Source: Erigeron canadensis (lineage: Eukaryota; Streptophyta; Magnoliopsida; Asterales; Asteraceae). Taken from it: a stretch of 64,000 bases of DNA. The notes beneath the pieces are model-generated. The model saw only the letters and a list, made by a program, of their open reading frames with translations. It did not search any database and was not told where the DNA came from. A program made the position numbers and the translations under genes. Within the stretch, counting starts at the first letter, position 1. Each line of letters opens with the position of its first letter. Of the stretch, positions 12,251 to 22,920 are shown in pieces. The stretch lies in contig NC_057768.1 of NCBI RefSeq assembly GCF_010389155.1, forward strand, positions 6,384,501-6,448,500. The letters are read 5' to 3'.

Positions 12251-12287
12251 TTATATGCGATTGTTTAATACTAGTTTGTCTACGATG

Positions 12288-12310
12288 AATTTTTTTTTTT
12301 TTTTTTTTTG
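12288..12310. repeat. Poly(T) run
   Basis: About twenty consecutive T residues. It could be the poly(A) end of an old minus-strand retroposon, but no duplication was found. Confidence 0.6.
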
Positions 12311-12524
12311 CGAACACAACATTCATTAAAATCATCCTTACTATATACAAATCTAACAATATATACTAATGATATGTAGTTATAGTTAGTTAATGCCTAG
12401 CTATCACCAGTGAATAAAGCGATATCATCTAATTTTAGTACTTCACCTAGCTATCATATTTCATTTTTTCCTATTCATAGATGATATATAAGTTTAAGTA
12501 TTACTAAAACAAATTTATACTACA

Positions 12525-12844
12525 CTAGACGGATGTTCGCATGATATGACGGTAATGGTGGTAGCAACGAAGGTGTGGCGATGGCACCACGGCGGCAGTG
12601 GTGGCGGCGATGTGCGGCGGTGAGGGTGGTGGTGGCGTGGTGGTGAATGTAAATTAATTGATGTAAGATGAGTTAAATTGGTTCTTTAAGGGTTAGGATT
12701 TATGTAGTAATTTATTTCATTAAGTTATTATATGTAAATAGGTAAAGATGTTTAAACTAGTGAATAAAGAAGATGGATAATATTGTCATTTCAAAATCTT
12801 AATTACTTAAAAGGGTGAGAGTAGTTTTCTTTATAAAGTAGTAT
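12525..12844 (-). mobile_element. Mini-Helitron, copy 1
   Basis: Read on the minus strand it ends in CTAG (12525-12528) next to a T, after a GC-rich segment of GGTGGCG-like words. The opposite AT-rich end resembles the copy at 33122-33366. It shares layout with three other minus-strand copies in this window. The 5' end has lost the TC and is approximate. It has no coding sequence. Confidence 0.55.
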
Positions 12845-13137
12845 TAAAGTTTATAATTTCGGTTTTATAGTTATTATAAAGACTTAAATAGTTATTAGTT
12901 ATTGTTATTGATAGGGCTGGCAAGTGGATTTTGAAATCCATGTTCAAGATCATAAAAGGGACCAATTTTATGAAAAAGATATACGAAGTATATATAATAA
13001 TAAATAATTGTTTGTAGGTATTCACTCATTAAACAAAAAAAGAAATGTTCTTATCATAAAAGTAATTATTACGAGAAGGGTACCCATAAAATGTGGCGGT
13101 GCGGTGGTGACGGGTGGTCGTGTTGGCGACGGTGGTA

Positions 13138-13840
13138 GCGACTGTTGGAGTGTGATCATTTTATTATAAATTGCATGTCGGGGAATAATTTAAGCCTACG
13201 GGGTCACACGAAATGACACGGTAACTCGATAATATTAATTGATATATTAAAGTAATATATTAATTAGTTTGATCACGAAATGATTGATTAAACATAATTA
13301 AAGTGTTAATTATATCTAATTGATTAAAGAGAAGGATTAAAATGTGAAAATTGGAAAATGGGGGCCGTCCACTTTGAGGCTTGGAAAAGCCTTGATGTAG
13401 CTTATTTTCCAAGCAAGGTTTAACCTAATTAACCCCTATATATAGAGGGCTTAATTCTAGGTTTTGGTGTTGTTACACACACTTTTTCACATAAGCAATT
13501 CTCTCCTTTTTCTCTCCTTTTCTTTGAAGTGGCCGAATTCCCTTTTCATTAAGGGTGTTCGACTTTGAAGTTAAGGTTTAAACAAAGGGTTTGCTTGTTT
13601 TGTGATCGGGTACTAGCATACGTTATTAGGGATGTCTAGTGTGCGATCGTAGTGGGGTTTTGCTTTAAACCCTAAGCATTAATAATAATCTTATTATTAT
13701 TATCTTTATTGGAGCTTGCATAAGGTACACGACTCAATTCTAGTCTTTGTTAATTAATTTGATTGCATATATGTTTCGATTTCTTCCGTTGCGCATATTC
13801 GTGATCATGTATGATTATATGCTTATATTCTAACAGCGAT
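13138..13840 (+). mobile_element. Solo LTR of a Ty1/copia-type element
   Basis: The LTR itself is 13143-13835 (693 bp), starts TGTTGG and ends CTAACA. It is flanked by GCGAC (13138-13142) and GCGAT (13836-13840), a 5-bp duplication with one difference. It matches the solo LTR at 62917-63630 along its length, and its first 200 bases match the LTR of the copia element next door read on the minus strand. A TATATATA box near 13437 is followed by a putative transcript start and U5. Solo LTRs arise by recombination between the two LTRs of a full element. Confidence 0.9.
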
Positions 13841-13930
13841 AACGGTGTGGTTATTAATGTAAAAGTATAAGAGCTTCGCTAATGGAAACCCAAAATCGGA
13901 TGAAAGAGCGTTTGTTTCCATAGAAGGATA

Positions 13931-14425
13931 TGTTGGAATATATAACCAAATATCTTTAAACACGAGTACGCAACGGAAGCAAATCAAACCATGTAATCAA
14001 TTAATTAACCTTGAAATAGGATTAAAGATTACCTTATAATGTAGATGAATAAAGTGAAGAACTTTAAAGGATTTGAAGTAAAGAACTTTAAAGTGATTAC
14101 ACTAGACGCCTCTTATATCGTATGCTAGTACCTTGATCACTAACCGAACAACCCTTTGTTACTATTCCCTTAATTTGAAATCCCCATTAATCAAATAAAA
14201 TTGTTGTAGTCGATCAAAACTACACCATAATTAATGCATGGCATTAATTATACATATATGTCATATGGATTTTGAATGTTGCAAACCGAACAACTCTTAG
14301 AAGAGTTTTCGGCCGAACCAAATAAGAGAGGAGAAGGAGAGGAGAGAATTAATGTGTGAATAGAATACAAAAACCCTTAGATTTAAGTCTCTATTTATAG
14401 GGAGATATTAGGGCATAATGACTTT
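13931..14425 (-). repeat. Copia 3' LTR, U3 start deleted
   Basis: It matches 19686 to about 20185 of the 5' LTR. Similarity stops abruptly after GGCATAATGACTT (14412-14424), where pol sequence begins. About 300 bases present in the other LTR are missing, together with the PPT. Confidence 0.9.
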
Positions 14426-16712
14426 GAGTAATTTGATCTCTCCTAGTTCGATCTGCTCACGAACATAGTGATATCTTCTAGCATAATGTCTCGCACCTTT
14501 CTGAGCTCCGGGCTCGTTGGAAATCATTAATGCACCAGTGTTATCACAGTACATATCATTGGGTAAGTCACTCGAGGGGATCACGTCAAGCCCGCTAATA
14601 AACTTCCTTATCCAGACTGCTTCCATTGCGGCTTCTGAGGCAACAATGTACTCAGACTCTGTTGCAGACATGGCAACTGTGGTTTGCTTTTAGCTCATAG
14701 CATTCCACCGTGCCTTCATTTAAATAATGAAGACGTATCCCAACTGATATTTTGAATCATCTTTATCAGTCTAAAATCCATCATCACAAATTCTATTACC
14801 ATTTGAATTTTGATCGGGATTTCATCCATACACCAAGAATAATTTTTTAGTAGTACACATGTACTTAAGAATGTTCTTTACAGTAATTCTTTAGTAGCAC
14901 ACTGACATTTTGAATTATCTTTATCAAGTTTAGTGCATCTTACCGCATACATAATAGATCCCACAGCCGAAGCATAAGGGATTTTTCGCATACGCTCCAC
15001 CTCATTACGTGTAGAAGCACTGTTCTTGCTAGATAAGTTAAGTCTTTCTCGCATGGGAACGAAACCACGCTCAGAATTCTCAATCTTGAAACGCTTCAAG
15101 ATCCTTATCAATATAAGCATTTTGACTTAATCTAAACAACTGCTTTGATCTATCTTGGTAGATCTTGATTCCAAGAATAAATGTCGCTTCTCCTAAATCT
15201 TTCATGACAAAACACTTTCCAAGATGGGATTTAACATCTTGCAATATTGGAATGTGTTTTCCTATGATCAATATGTCATCAACATATAAGACAAGGAAGG
15301 TAACATTACTCCCACTAACTTTGCGATATACACATGGCTCATCGGGATTTTGAACGAAAACAAACCTTTTGATTTCTTCATCAAATCGCTTATTCCAACT
15401 TCTTGATGCTTGCTTTAGTCCATAAATGGACCTTTGAAGCTTGCATACTTTGTTGGGATGTTTCGGATCAATAAAACCTTCAGGTTGATCCATATAGACT
15501 TCTTCATCCAAGTAACCATTTAAGAAGGCAGTCTTAACATCCATTTTCCATATCTCAAAGTCATAGTACGCAGCTATGGCTAAGAGAATCCTAATAGCTC
15601 TAATGTCCGCAACTGGAGAAAAGGTTTCATCATAGTCAACGCCGAAACGTTGAGTATAACCTTTCGCCACAAGACGAGCTTTATAGGTGTGTTCATTTCC
15701 ATCCATGTCCGTCTTCTTCTTGAAGATCCACTTACCCCCAAAAGTTTGAGCATTTTGTGGAAGATCAACTAAGCTCCAGACTTGATTGTCTTTCATGGAT
15801 TTCATTTCCACCTTCGTAGCTTCAAGCCATTTCTCAGATTCCAGATCTGATAATGCAGATTTGAAATTCGGAGGCTCATCGAGATCTCCTAAAACGTTTT
15901 CTTCTACCATCAGACATAATCTGTCAGTAGGACATCTTGTCCTTTCGAACCTACGAAGTGGAATCGCTTCATTATCATCGACTTGAGGTTCACCACTTTA
16001 AACATCCCCCCCCCCCAAGTTGATGATTGCTAGGAGCTTCAGAAGGTGACACATCTTCCACTTGAGTTTCATCAAGTTCTACAACCCTCCCACTGTTCTC
16101 TTGAGCTAATTTCTTTTCAAGAAAATTCAGCATATCGAGCAACGCGAACAATGTTTTTGACGGGATCATAGAAATCGTAACCTATCGTTTCCTTAGGGTA
16201 TTCGACAAAGATGCACTTAGTAGTTTTGGGTTCAAGTTTGTCAGGCATATCGCGCTTCACAAGTGCCTCACGTCCCCAGACTCTTAAGTAAGACAGATTA
16301 GGGACATCTCAATGCCATAATTCACATGGTGTCTTGTCAACCTTCTTGGTTGGAATCATATTGAGAATGCGTACAACATGATCTAGAGCATAATCCGATC
16401 CCAAACAAAAAATGGGAGAGTTGTAAGGGTCATCATAAATCTCACCATGTCCAGCAAGGTTCGATTTCTCCTTTCAGACACTCCATTATTCCGAGGAGTG
16501 TATGGAGGAGTAAGTTGTTGGACAAATCCACACGCTTTTAGATAATCCTTAAACTCTTGGCTTAAGTATTCACCACCTTGATCCAAACGAAGAATCTTGA
16601 TGGTTTTGCCGAGTTGATTTTGTACTTCATTTTTAAATTCTTTGAATGTTTCAAACACTTCATGTTTATGTTTAAGCAAGTAAACATAACCATAACGACT
16701 GAAATCATTCAT
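14408..16712 (-). pseudogene. Copia pol: integrase, reverse transcriptase, RNase H (broken)
   Basis: On the minus strand: integrase core with LDQGGEY and RNRTLLDM (16712-16383); a frameshifted linker; reverse transcriptase starting with a KWLEA-like motif, FKKKTDMDG, FSPVADI and the catalytic YVDDIL (15910-15080); then RNase H with ATESEYIV and a final RYHYVREQ (14671-14408). This polyprotein would reverse transcribe and integrate the element. Stops and frameshifts separate the blocks (near 16380, 15110 and 14690). The last residues of the RNase H frame are read from LTR sequence after a deletion. Confidence 0.88.
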
Positions 16713-16835
16713 AAAAATGATAAAGTAGTTAGTATCTTTCCTTGACTCATGTTTAAAATGGCTACATACATCCGAATGTATTAGTCAAAGTAGTTCCTTA
16801 GCCTTTACTGATTTTATGCGAAAAAGGTATTCTTG

Positions 16836-17340
16836 TCATCTTGCCGAAAACACAAGACATGCATTTTTCAAATGATTCATCATTTGATTGTAAGATCCCT
16901 TCACGTTGAAGTCTTTCAATGCTTTTCTTGCTAACGACAATTCAAAAGACACGCATTTATCAAATAATTCATCATTTGATTTGTAAGATTTCTTCACATT
17001 GAAGACTTTTAATGCGTTTCTTGCCAAAACCACACATTTTTCAAATGATTCATCATTTGATTTGTAAGAATACTTCACGTTGAAGTCTTTAAATGCGTTT
17101 CTTGACAAAATTAAACAAGATGACAATGTCAAAGATAGATAGAGTCCAAGTTAACTTGACTCTTTTGCTCTTGAATTATCATTTGAATCTCATCAACACA
17201 TATAATTCAGTTAAGAAGATACTTGAAGAACTGGTTAAACCAGCTTGCTTCTTCTTCTTGTTCAACTCAGCTAGATACTTAGGACAATTCATCTTCCAGT
17301 GTGTCACCTTAGCATAGTGATGACAAGACTGGTCTTTAGC
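16836..17340 (-). pseudogene. Copia gag end with zinc knuckle and an internal 27-residue repeat
   Basis: The minus strand around 17330-17270 encodes a degenerate CCHC knuckle (CHHYAKVTHWKMNC). Downstream, at 17132-16836, a unit like ARNALKDFNVK-SYKSNDE is repeated three times with a period of 81-92 bp. The normal protease and GAG-pre-integrase segments expected between gag and integrase are not recognisable. The repeat may be an expansion that replaced them. Confidence 0.6.
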
Positions 17341-19660
17341 CGTATGCTCCTTTTTCTAAAGGGTCTTTTAAGGTTTTGAGACTAAACACTTTGTTTTCTC
17401 TCACCGAAGTTCTTGCCTTTAGCTTTACGGTTGTTTTGTTTTCTAAACCATTCCCCCCTTGATCATAAGAACTTGGGGTATCTCAGATTTCTTGAAAGGT
17501 TTTCTTCATACTCAATCAACTTGATATGAAGTCCAACTATGCTATGCAAATTTGCAATTTTCTCTTATGCCTATAACAATCAGCAGAAGATATGCATAGT
17601 TTAACCTTTCCAAAATGCTCAAAGTAACTCTACATCTTGAGTACATGAGCACTTATCGGTTTCCCATACTCGTGTTCAAGTTATGGAGTGACTCAATTAA
17701 CTCAAGTAATTCAACTCCAACTTGTTTTCCATACATAAACTTGAGTTATTTGATCATATCACACGGATTATGCAATCCGAATTGTTTTTTAAGCTCAGGA
17801 GACATGCTTCTAGCATCAAATAAGCAACCTCAATATGTCTATTGTACTGAGTATGTTATGCTTCCAATTGCAAAGCTGTGGCACTCGCATCAGGAATAGC
17901 GATATCTGAGTTTCAATGACATCAACTTTTAGAACAATTCTCTATTGACAAAACAGCCATTGAAATTGGTTTTAGAAAGTTTTCCCTTTCTAGCATCTAC
18001 CTAAAAGCCGATTGGTGTATGTCTTGTGGAGGATTTGTTGCCTTTTACAAAACAGATTCAAGTTCAATTATCGGTATTTTCGATAATTAATTCTTAAGAA
18101 ATTAATTACCCAATGTTTAAAAAATAAACAATTAATTTCATTAAGGCTAGGATCCAATTGACATACAACCATTTCATCAGTTGATCTGCTAGAAATGATT
18201 GCACTTAAAAGGTAAGTGACGAGCAGTAATTGCATTACATGTTCAATTCCTAGTAAGTATGGGACCTACAAATGAAACTTGATTCATCAAGTGATTTGTA
18301 GTCATGTTTTGTCACATCTTTTGTCACGGGTTAAGGTCTCACCGCTTAACTCGCTTTAAGTCGTCCGACCAAGAACACGCAAATTTGTCCACCATTGTGT
18401 ACCAGTGAGTGGAATTCGCCATGCAACTGCCATTTGACCACTGTGTACAAGTGAGTAAAACAACAGCCACATGTGTCTTTTACGAGTTGCATAACAAATG
18501 ACTTAAGTTTATTGGGTCAATCAATTTGATGTGTGATCAAAAAGTTATGTTTGAAGATTCATGCATATCTTCTATACATAATATGTTTATAAAACTCATT
18601 TTTATTGCCTTTAAATACAAAAGAGCTCAGTAGCTCCATTTGAACTCACAAAGAAGCCCAAGGGCAAAGGTTTGCGATGGACACAATTAAAAACCCGCCC
18701 TTTTAAAAGGCTAACGCACTCCGACTTATACCTCTCTTAGAGTTTGTTCAAATGGGTGAGCCGGTGTATCTTTTGATTTTAGGGCACCAATTTTATAAAC
18801 AAATCATTATTTCAATATAATTTAGTCAAGTTTAATTTTCCAAAAACAAATTTGCACACAATATTCTTATAGGACAAAACTAAACTTACTAAACATAAAC
18901 ACGTAACAATTAGATATCCATCCTCGATTAGGCCACTATGGTTTAAGATTGGCTCCCATTTCTCAAGGAAAATGACCACATACATCAAGTAAACTTGATT
19001 GCGTAAGCCAAAATTTAATAACAAATTCATCACATAAACACATAAGATGCTGATTGGAAAATTCCAGCAGCTTCACGACCCATTTAGCCCTAGAAGATGG
19101 CATAACTGGGCTTAGCTCAGAACTAAAAAGTTGTATCCCTATGAGTCTAGTTTCTACAGTTCAAAAGACGACTTCTAACTCCTTACCGATCAAAAGATAT
19201 GGTCATTTTAGTGGACTACTGTCAACCAGCAACATTAACAAATAATTATCACATTGTCAAACAATTAATTATTTTAATTATCCACCTAAATAAACCTAGT
19301 GATAAAGTAATTTTATCATTATAACTAAGTGATAATCATGAATTAATTGCATGTAAAAATTCATGATTATTACTTCTATTTAACTAACAAAATAAAGGTA
19401 ATCCATAAACGCATGCAATTAACACATTAATCATGCAATAAATCAAAACTTGTAATTAGGGTTTCAAAAAAAAAAAAAAAAAATTTATTTGTTTTTCCAG
19501 ATTTCGAAATTTATATAAAAAAAATTTTATATTTTTATTTCATTATTTTATTACAATTAAATCAATTAATAAATAAAATAACCAAGATAATTATATAAAA
19601 TTCTCGAAAAATTTGAAACCCTAAACACCCTTCAAGTTTTGATTTTTAGGTAATTAAAAA
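17341..19660 (-). other. Degenerate copia gag and leader region
   Basis: It lies between the zinc knuckle and the PBS on the minus strand. No frame longer than about 90 codons survives. It contains a poly(A)-like run at about 19467-19484. It is assigned to the element only because it lies between its LTRs. Confidence 0.6.
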
Positions 19661-19671
19661 TCACATGGGTG

Positions 19672-19684
19672 ACTCGTGATACCA
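19672..19684 (-). other. Copia primer-binding site
   Basis: Immediately inside the 5' LTR, the minus strand reads TGGTATCA followed by CGAG. TGGTATCA is complementary to the 3' end of plant initiator methionine tRNA, the usual primer of Ty1/copia elements. One extra base interrupts the longer match. Confidence 0.85.
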
Positions 19685-19685
19685 C

Positions 19686-20481
19686 TGTTGGAATATATAA
19701 CTAAATATCTTTAAACACGAGTACGCAACTGAAGCAAATCAAACCATGTAATCAATTACTTAACTTTGAAATAGGATTAAGGATTACCTTATAACGTAGA
19801 TGAATAAAGTGAAGAACTTTAAAGGATTTGAAGTAAATTCCTCTATAATCACACACTAGACATCTCTTATATCGTATGCTAGTAACTTGATCACGAACTG
19901 AACAACCCTTTGTTACTACTCCCTTAATTCGAAATCCCCGTTAATCAAATAAAATTGTTGTAGTCGATCAAAACTACACCATAATTAATGCATGGCATTA
20001 ATTGGCATTAATTATGCATATATGTCATATGGATTTCGAATGTTGCAAACCGAACAACTCTTAGAAGAGTTTTCGGCCGAACCAAATAAGAGAGGAGAGG
20101 AGAGGAGAGGAGAGAATTAATGTGTGAATAGAATATAAAAACCTTTAGATTTAAGTCTCTATTTATAAAGAGATATTAGGGCATAATGACTTGGTGAACA
20201 AGTAAATTAAGGCCTCTAATGAGCTTACAAAAACCGCCCCCCTTAAGTCCAATTAGAGTCCAACCTTAATTAACTTATTTCACAATTGAACCTCTTTCTA
20301 ATTAATTCAAATACAATTAACCCTTTAACTTATTTAAATTAATCATTTAGTGATCAAACTAATAAATATACTACTTTAATATATTAATTAATAATATAGA
20401 GTTACCGTGTTATTTTGTGTGACCTCGTAGGCTTAAATCGTTTCCGGACATACGTTCATTTTACGTGATCATATACTAACA
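19686..20481 (-). repeat. Copia 5' LTR (complete)
   Basis: 796 bp. On the minus strand it starts TGTTAG and ends CCAACA. Its start resembles the solo LTRs at 13143 and 62917, which puts all three in related copia families. Confidence 0.92.
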
Positions 20482-20732
20482 GGATATTGGTGGAATATGA
20501 GATATGTATGAAAATTTTTGGTTTTATGTAAAGGTGTTTTAGTCATATTAAAGATTGCAAGTTTAATGAGAGATTTGCTTTATTAGGTATTATAGATAAC
20601 TTACCATTTAGTCATTTTTCGTTAAATATTAGTCTTTGAGTATGAGTCTTGTTTTTTTAAGTAATTAAATTTAAGTTTATTAATATCAATAAACTCTTAA
20701 AGTAATGATTTTAAAATAAATGTTTATATATT

Positions 20733-21309
20733 ATTATCTACCAATAAACTAAAACAGGATTGAGATGTTTTTGAAATGACACGTGGCGTAATTCCTGATC
20801 GACACGTGCTTGTTTATTTTATGTATTTTATTAAATTGTTTGTTTTAATTGTATATAGATTTCAATTTCTTTATTAGACTTTGAATTAAACTTTAACTCT
20901 TGGTTTATAAATACAAAATACATTATTACCTTATCTGATTGATCATGTTCTCTTTAATAAAATTATTTCGTTTTCATTCTCAATTCTTCAACTCCTATTA
21001 CTTATAATAAGGTATTAACATGAAAACTTTGAAAATTTGAGTTTACGATACGAAATTACAAGGCTATTTGTCGTCATTCACTATGCTTACAAGTTTTAAA
21101 TTTTGATGTGATTGTAAAAAGTTAATCTAAATCCAAAACGAAAATATATTATATTTATTATTACTATTTAATATTATAACTAGCTTCGATCATCGGTTTA
21201 TTTTAACTACAATTTATTTCATACTCACGAATCATGTATGAGATATATTCAAATTTTTTTATGATATAATCTATATAACTACCATATATTATACGGGTAT
21301 TAGCACTAG
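20733..21309 (+). mobile_element. Non-autonomous Helitron, ACTAAAACAGGATTG family, copy A
   Basis: The 5' end is ATCTACCAATAAACTAAAACAGG, of which the CTAAAACAGG core is typical of plant Helitron 5' ends. The 3' end is ACGGGTATTAGCACTAG followed by T at 21310. About 577 bp. It is collinear with copy B at 51065-51653, including the GACACGTG words near the 5' end and CTCACGAATCATGTATGAG near the 3' end. No protein is encoded. Confidence 0.8.
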
Positions 21310-21310
21310 T

Positions 21311-22010
21311 ATAATATAATATATAAGTATATAATTAAAAAATTTTATAATTAAATGGAGAGCCCGTCATAAAATCGGGGCATGATGCATTGAACTATAT
21401 ATATATAGAACATAACAAGATCCTTCACTGATTATACATTGATTTATTGTATTGTTATTCATGTTATTATACCTATGAATAAATAGTTGGGAGTTATTAG
21501 CTAGATTGTATGCGTAAAATTGTCGATTGCAAATGATTATTGGTTGGAACTTCAGGCAATAAATATACATATATACGTGTCAGAATGTAGACGGATTTGT
21601 ATAGGGTGTTGGCAACTTGTCATGGTACCAGCCGCTATAACTAGCTAGGCAATGTATAAAAAGCTCATCTCAAATCTGCATCGCCCCATACGTCATTTTC
21701 CTTTTTAATTGTCTCTTTAAACTAGCTAATTCCTTTCGATGGTTCAATTCGAAGGTTAAATCACACATAATGGATATTCTTTTGATATTAAAACATATAT
21801 ATATATATATATATCCTCTTTGGAATGATATATATACATTTGATAAATCTAAAAATATACTGTATTTTTTAAGGAATGACAACACATATGTCAAGTCATG
21901 ACAAAAACTAATGTGCGAGAAAGATTTGTCATAGGCCAAATCATTTTACTTTATACTATTTATTTTTCAAGTCATAACAAAATAGTGTAACTATTGTTGT
22001 ATTTATACGT
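21311..22010. other. Unassigned AT-rich sequence
   Basis: It contains a (TA)n run at about 21790-21812. Short frames here resemble no known protein. Confidence 0.3.
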
Positions 22011-22014
22011 TGCT

Positions 22015-22385
22015 CGGGTGTAATGGCGGAATATATATGTTACCAATTGTCCCTTCTCCAAGGATCACTTTCAGGCGGTACTTATCTATTGAGTCCGGAT
22101 TTGAACTCATAACCTATATCCACAAAAGTGTTTTATAATGGGATTGGATACTCTAAAGTTAACATCTAACTTCATAGGTAAAGCTGACAACTTGATCACT
22201 GGATTAAAATCAAAGGTAAAGATTCAAAAAGATATTATATTTGAATCTTGGCATTTGATTTTAATCCAAAGGTCAAGATATTCTCAACTTCACCTATGAA
22301 GTTGAAAACAACTTCAGAGGATGTATATCCTTTATAATGGGACTCATTTGTAGTGAGGAACGATGCCAATTGATCTAAAACTTGG
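22015..22385 (-). mobile_element. tRNA-derived SINE split by a MITE
   Basis: Read on the minus strand, an A-box-like TAGATCAATTGGCATCG (around 22375-22359) and a B-box-like GAGTTCAAATCCGGAC (around 22112-22097) are the two internal RNA polymerase III promoter elements of a tRNA-type SINE. The 190-bp MITE at 22141-22330 lies exactly between them. Without it the boxes would be about 60-70 bp apart, close to the usual spacing. The 3' end of the SINE is approximate. Confidence 0.6.
22132..22339. mobile_element. Mutator-type MITE, family M, copy 1
   Basis: 190 bp (22141-22330) flanked by perfect 9-bp duplications TTTATAATG. The ends are inverted: GGATTGGATACTCTAAAGTT at the left, matching the reverse complement of the right end (GGATATACATCCTCTGAAGTT). 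The centre is a hairpin of GGATTAAAATCAAAGGT and its complement. Two relatives lie at 37337-37524 and 62720-62915. Confidence 0.88.
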
Positions 22386-22486
22386 ATACTTTTCTCTCTT
22401 AGTATATATCATTCTTTTCGTTATTCATGATAATTAACATGCACAATAAAAAAAGATGATCAATTAAGTTTCATTCGAACTATTGG

Positions 22487-22839
22487 TGATGACGTACCCA
22501 CCCAGATGCAAGTACCTAAGGTACGATCGAAGGGTACGTTCTACTTTCGGTAAACAAGGAAATGATTTTTATCTATCAAGAATCCTATATATTAGGAAAG
22601 AAGATCAGAACAAATCTTTTATTCCCGGAAGAGATATACACGACCCATGAAAACCCTACTTGGGGAATAAGTCATGAACCCCCTATAAATAAGGGGAAGG
22701 ATGGTTAGAATTATTCATAATCACATACACACATTCCTGGTGTACAAAAGGCATAACCTTACCGAAAGGGAACCGCCAACGAACAATCACAAACACCCCC
22801 AGTCCTCCTTTCTAGGCAACCGGATTGGCTGTACAAACA
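22487..22839 (+). repeat. 5' LTR
   Basis: 353 bp, starts TGATGACG and ends TACAAACA. A TATAAATA box is at about 22685-22692. The two LTRs differ at roughly 25 positions by eye, which implies that the insertion is not recent. Confidence 0.95.
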
Positions 22840-22840
22840 A

Positions 22841-22858
22841 TTGGCGCCATCCGCGAGA
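22841..22858 (+). other. Primer-binding site
   Basis: TTGGCGCCATCCGCGAGA begins one base after the LTR. TGGCGCC pairs with a tRNA ending in GGCGCCA, as in several plant Ty3/gypsy elements. The exact tRNA cannot be fixed by eye. Confidence 0.75.
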
Positions 22859-22920
22859 CATTCTCCGAACAGGAAAACCTGCAAAAATTTTTGTTTTCCC
22901 AAACCCTAAAACCTAGAAGA

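Larger units (their letters stand above)
13926..20486 (-). mobile_element. Ty1/copia LTR retrotransposon, degenerate
   Basis: The element is 13931-20481 (6551 bp), flanked by perfect 5-bp duplications GGATA (13926-13930 and 20482-20486). On the minus strand the order is 5' LTR (20481-19686), PBS, gag, integrase, reverse transcriptase, RNase H, then a truncated 3' LTR (about 14425-13931). This domain order defines Ty1/copia. A deletion of several hundred bases fused the end of RNase H to the middle of the 3' LTR. Coding regions hold many stops and frameshifts, so the copy is dead. Confidence 0.93.
13072..20596 (-). mobile_element. Mini-Helitron, copy 2, split by two LTR insertions
   Basis: Three segments, 13072-13142, about 13836-13930 and about 20487-20596, join into a roughly 270-bp element. 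On the minus strand it begins TCTATAATACC (preceded by A at 20597 read in reverse) and ends at CGAG, a one-base change from CTAG, preceded by a GTGGCGG-rich region. The first gap is the solo LTR and the second is the complete copia element. Removing both inserts restores a unit similar to 33122-33366. Confidence 0.65.
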
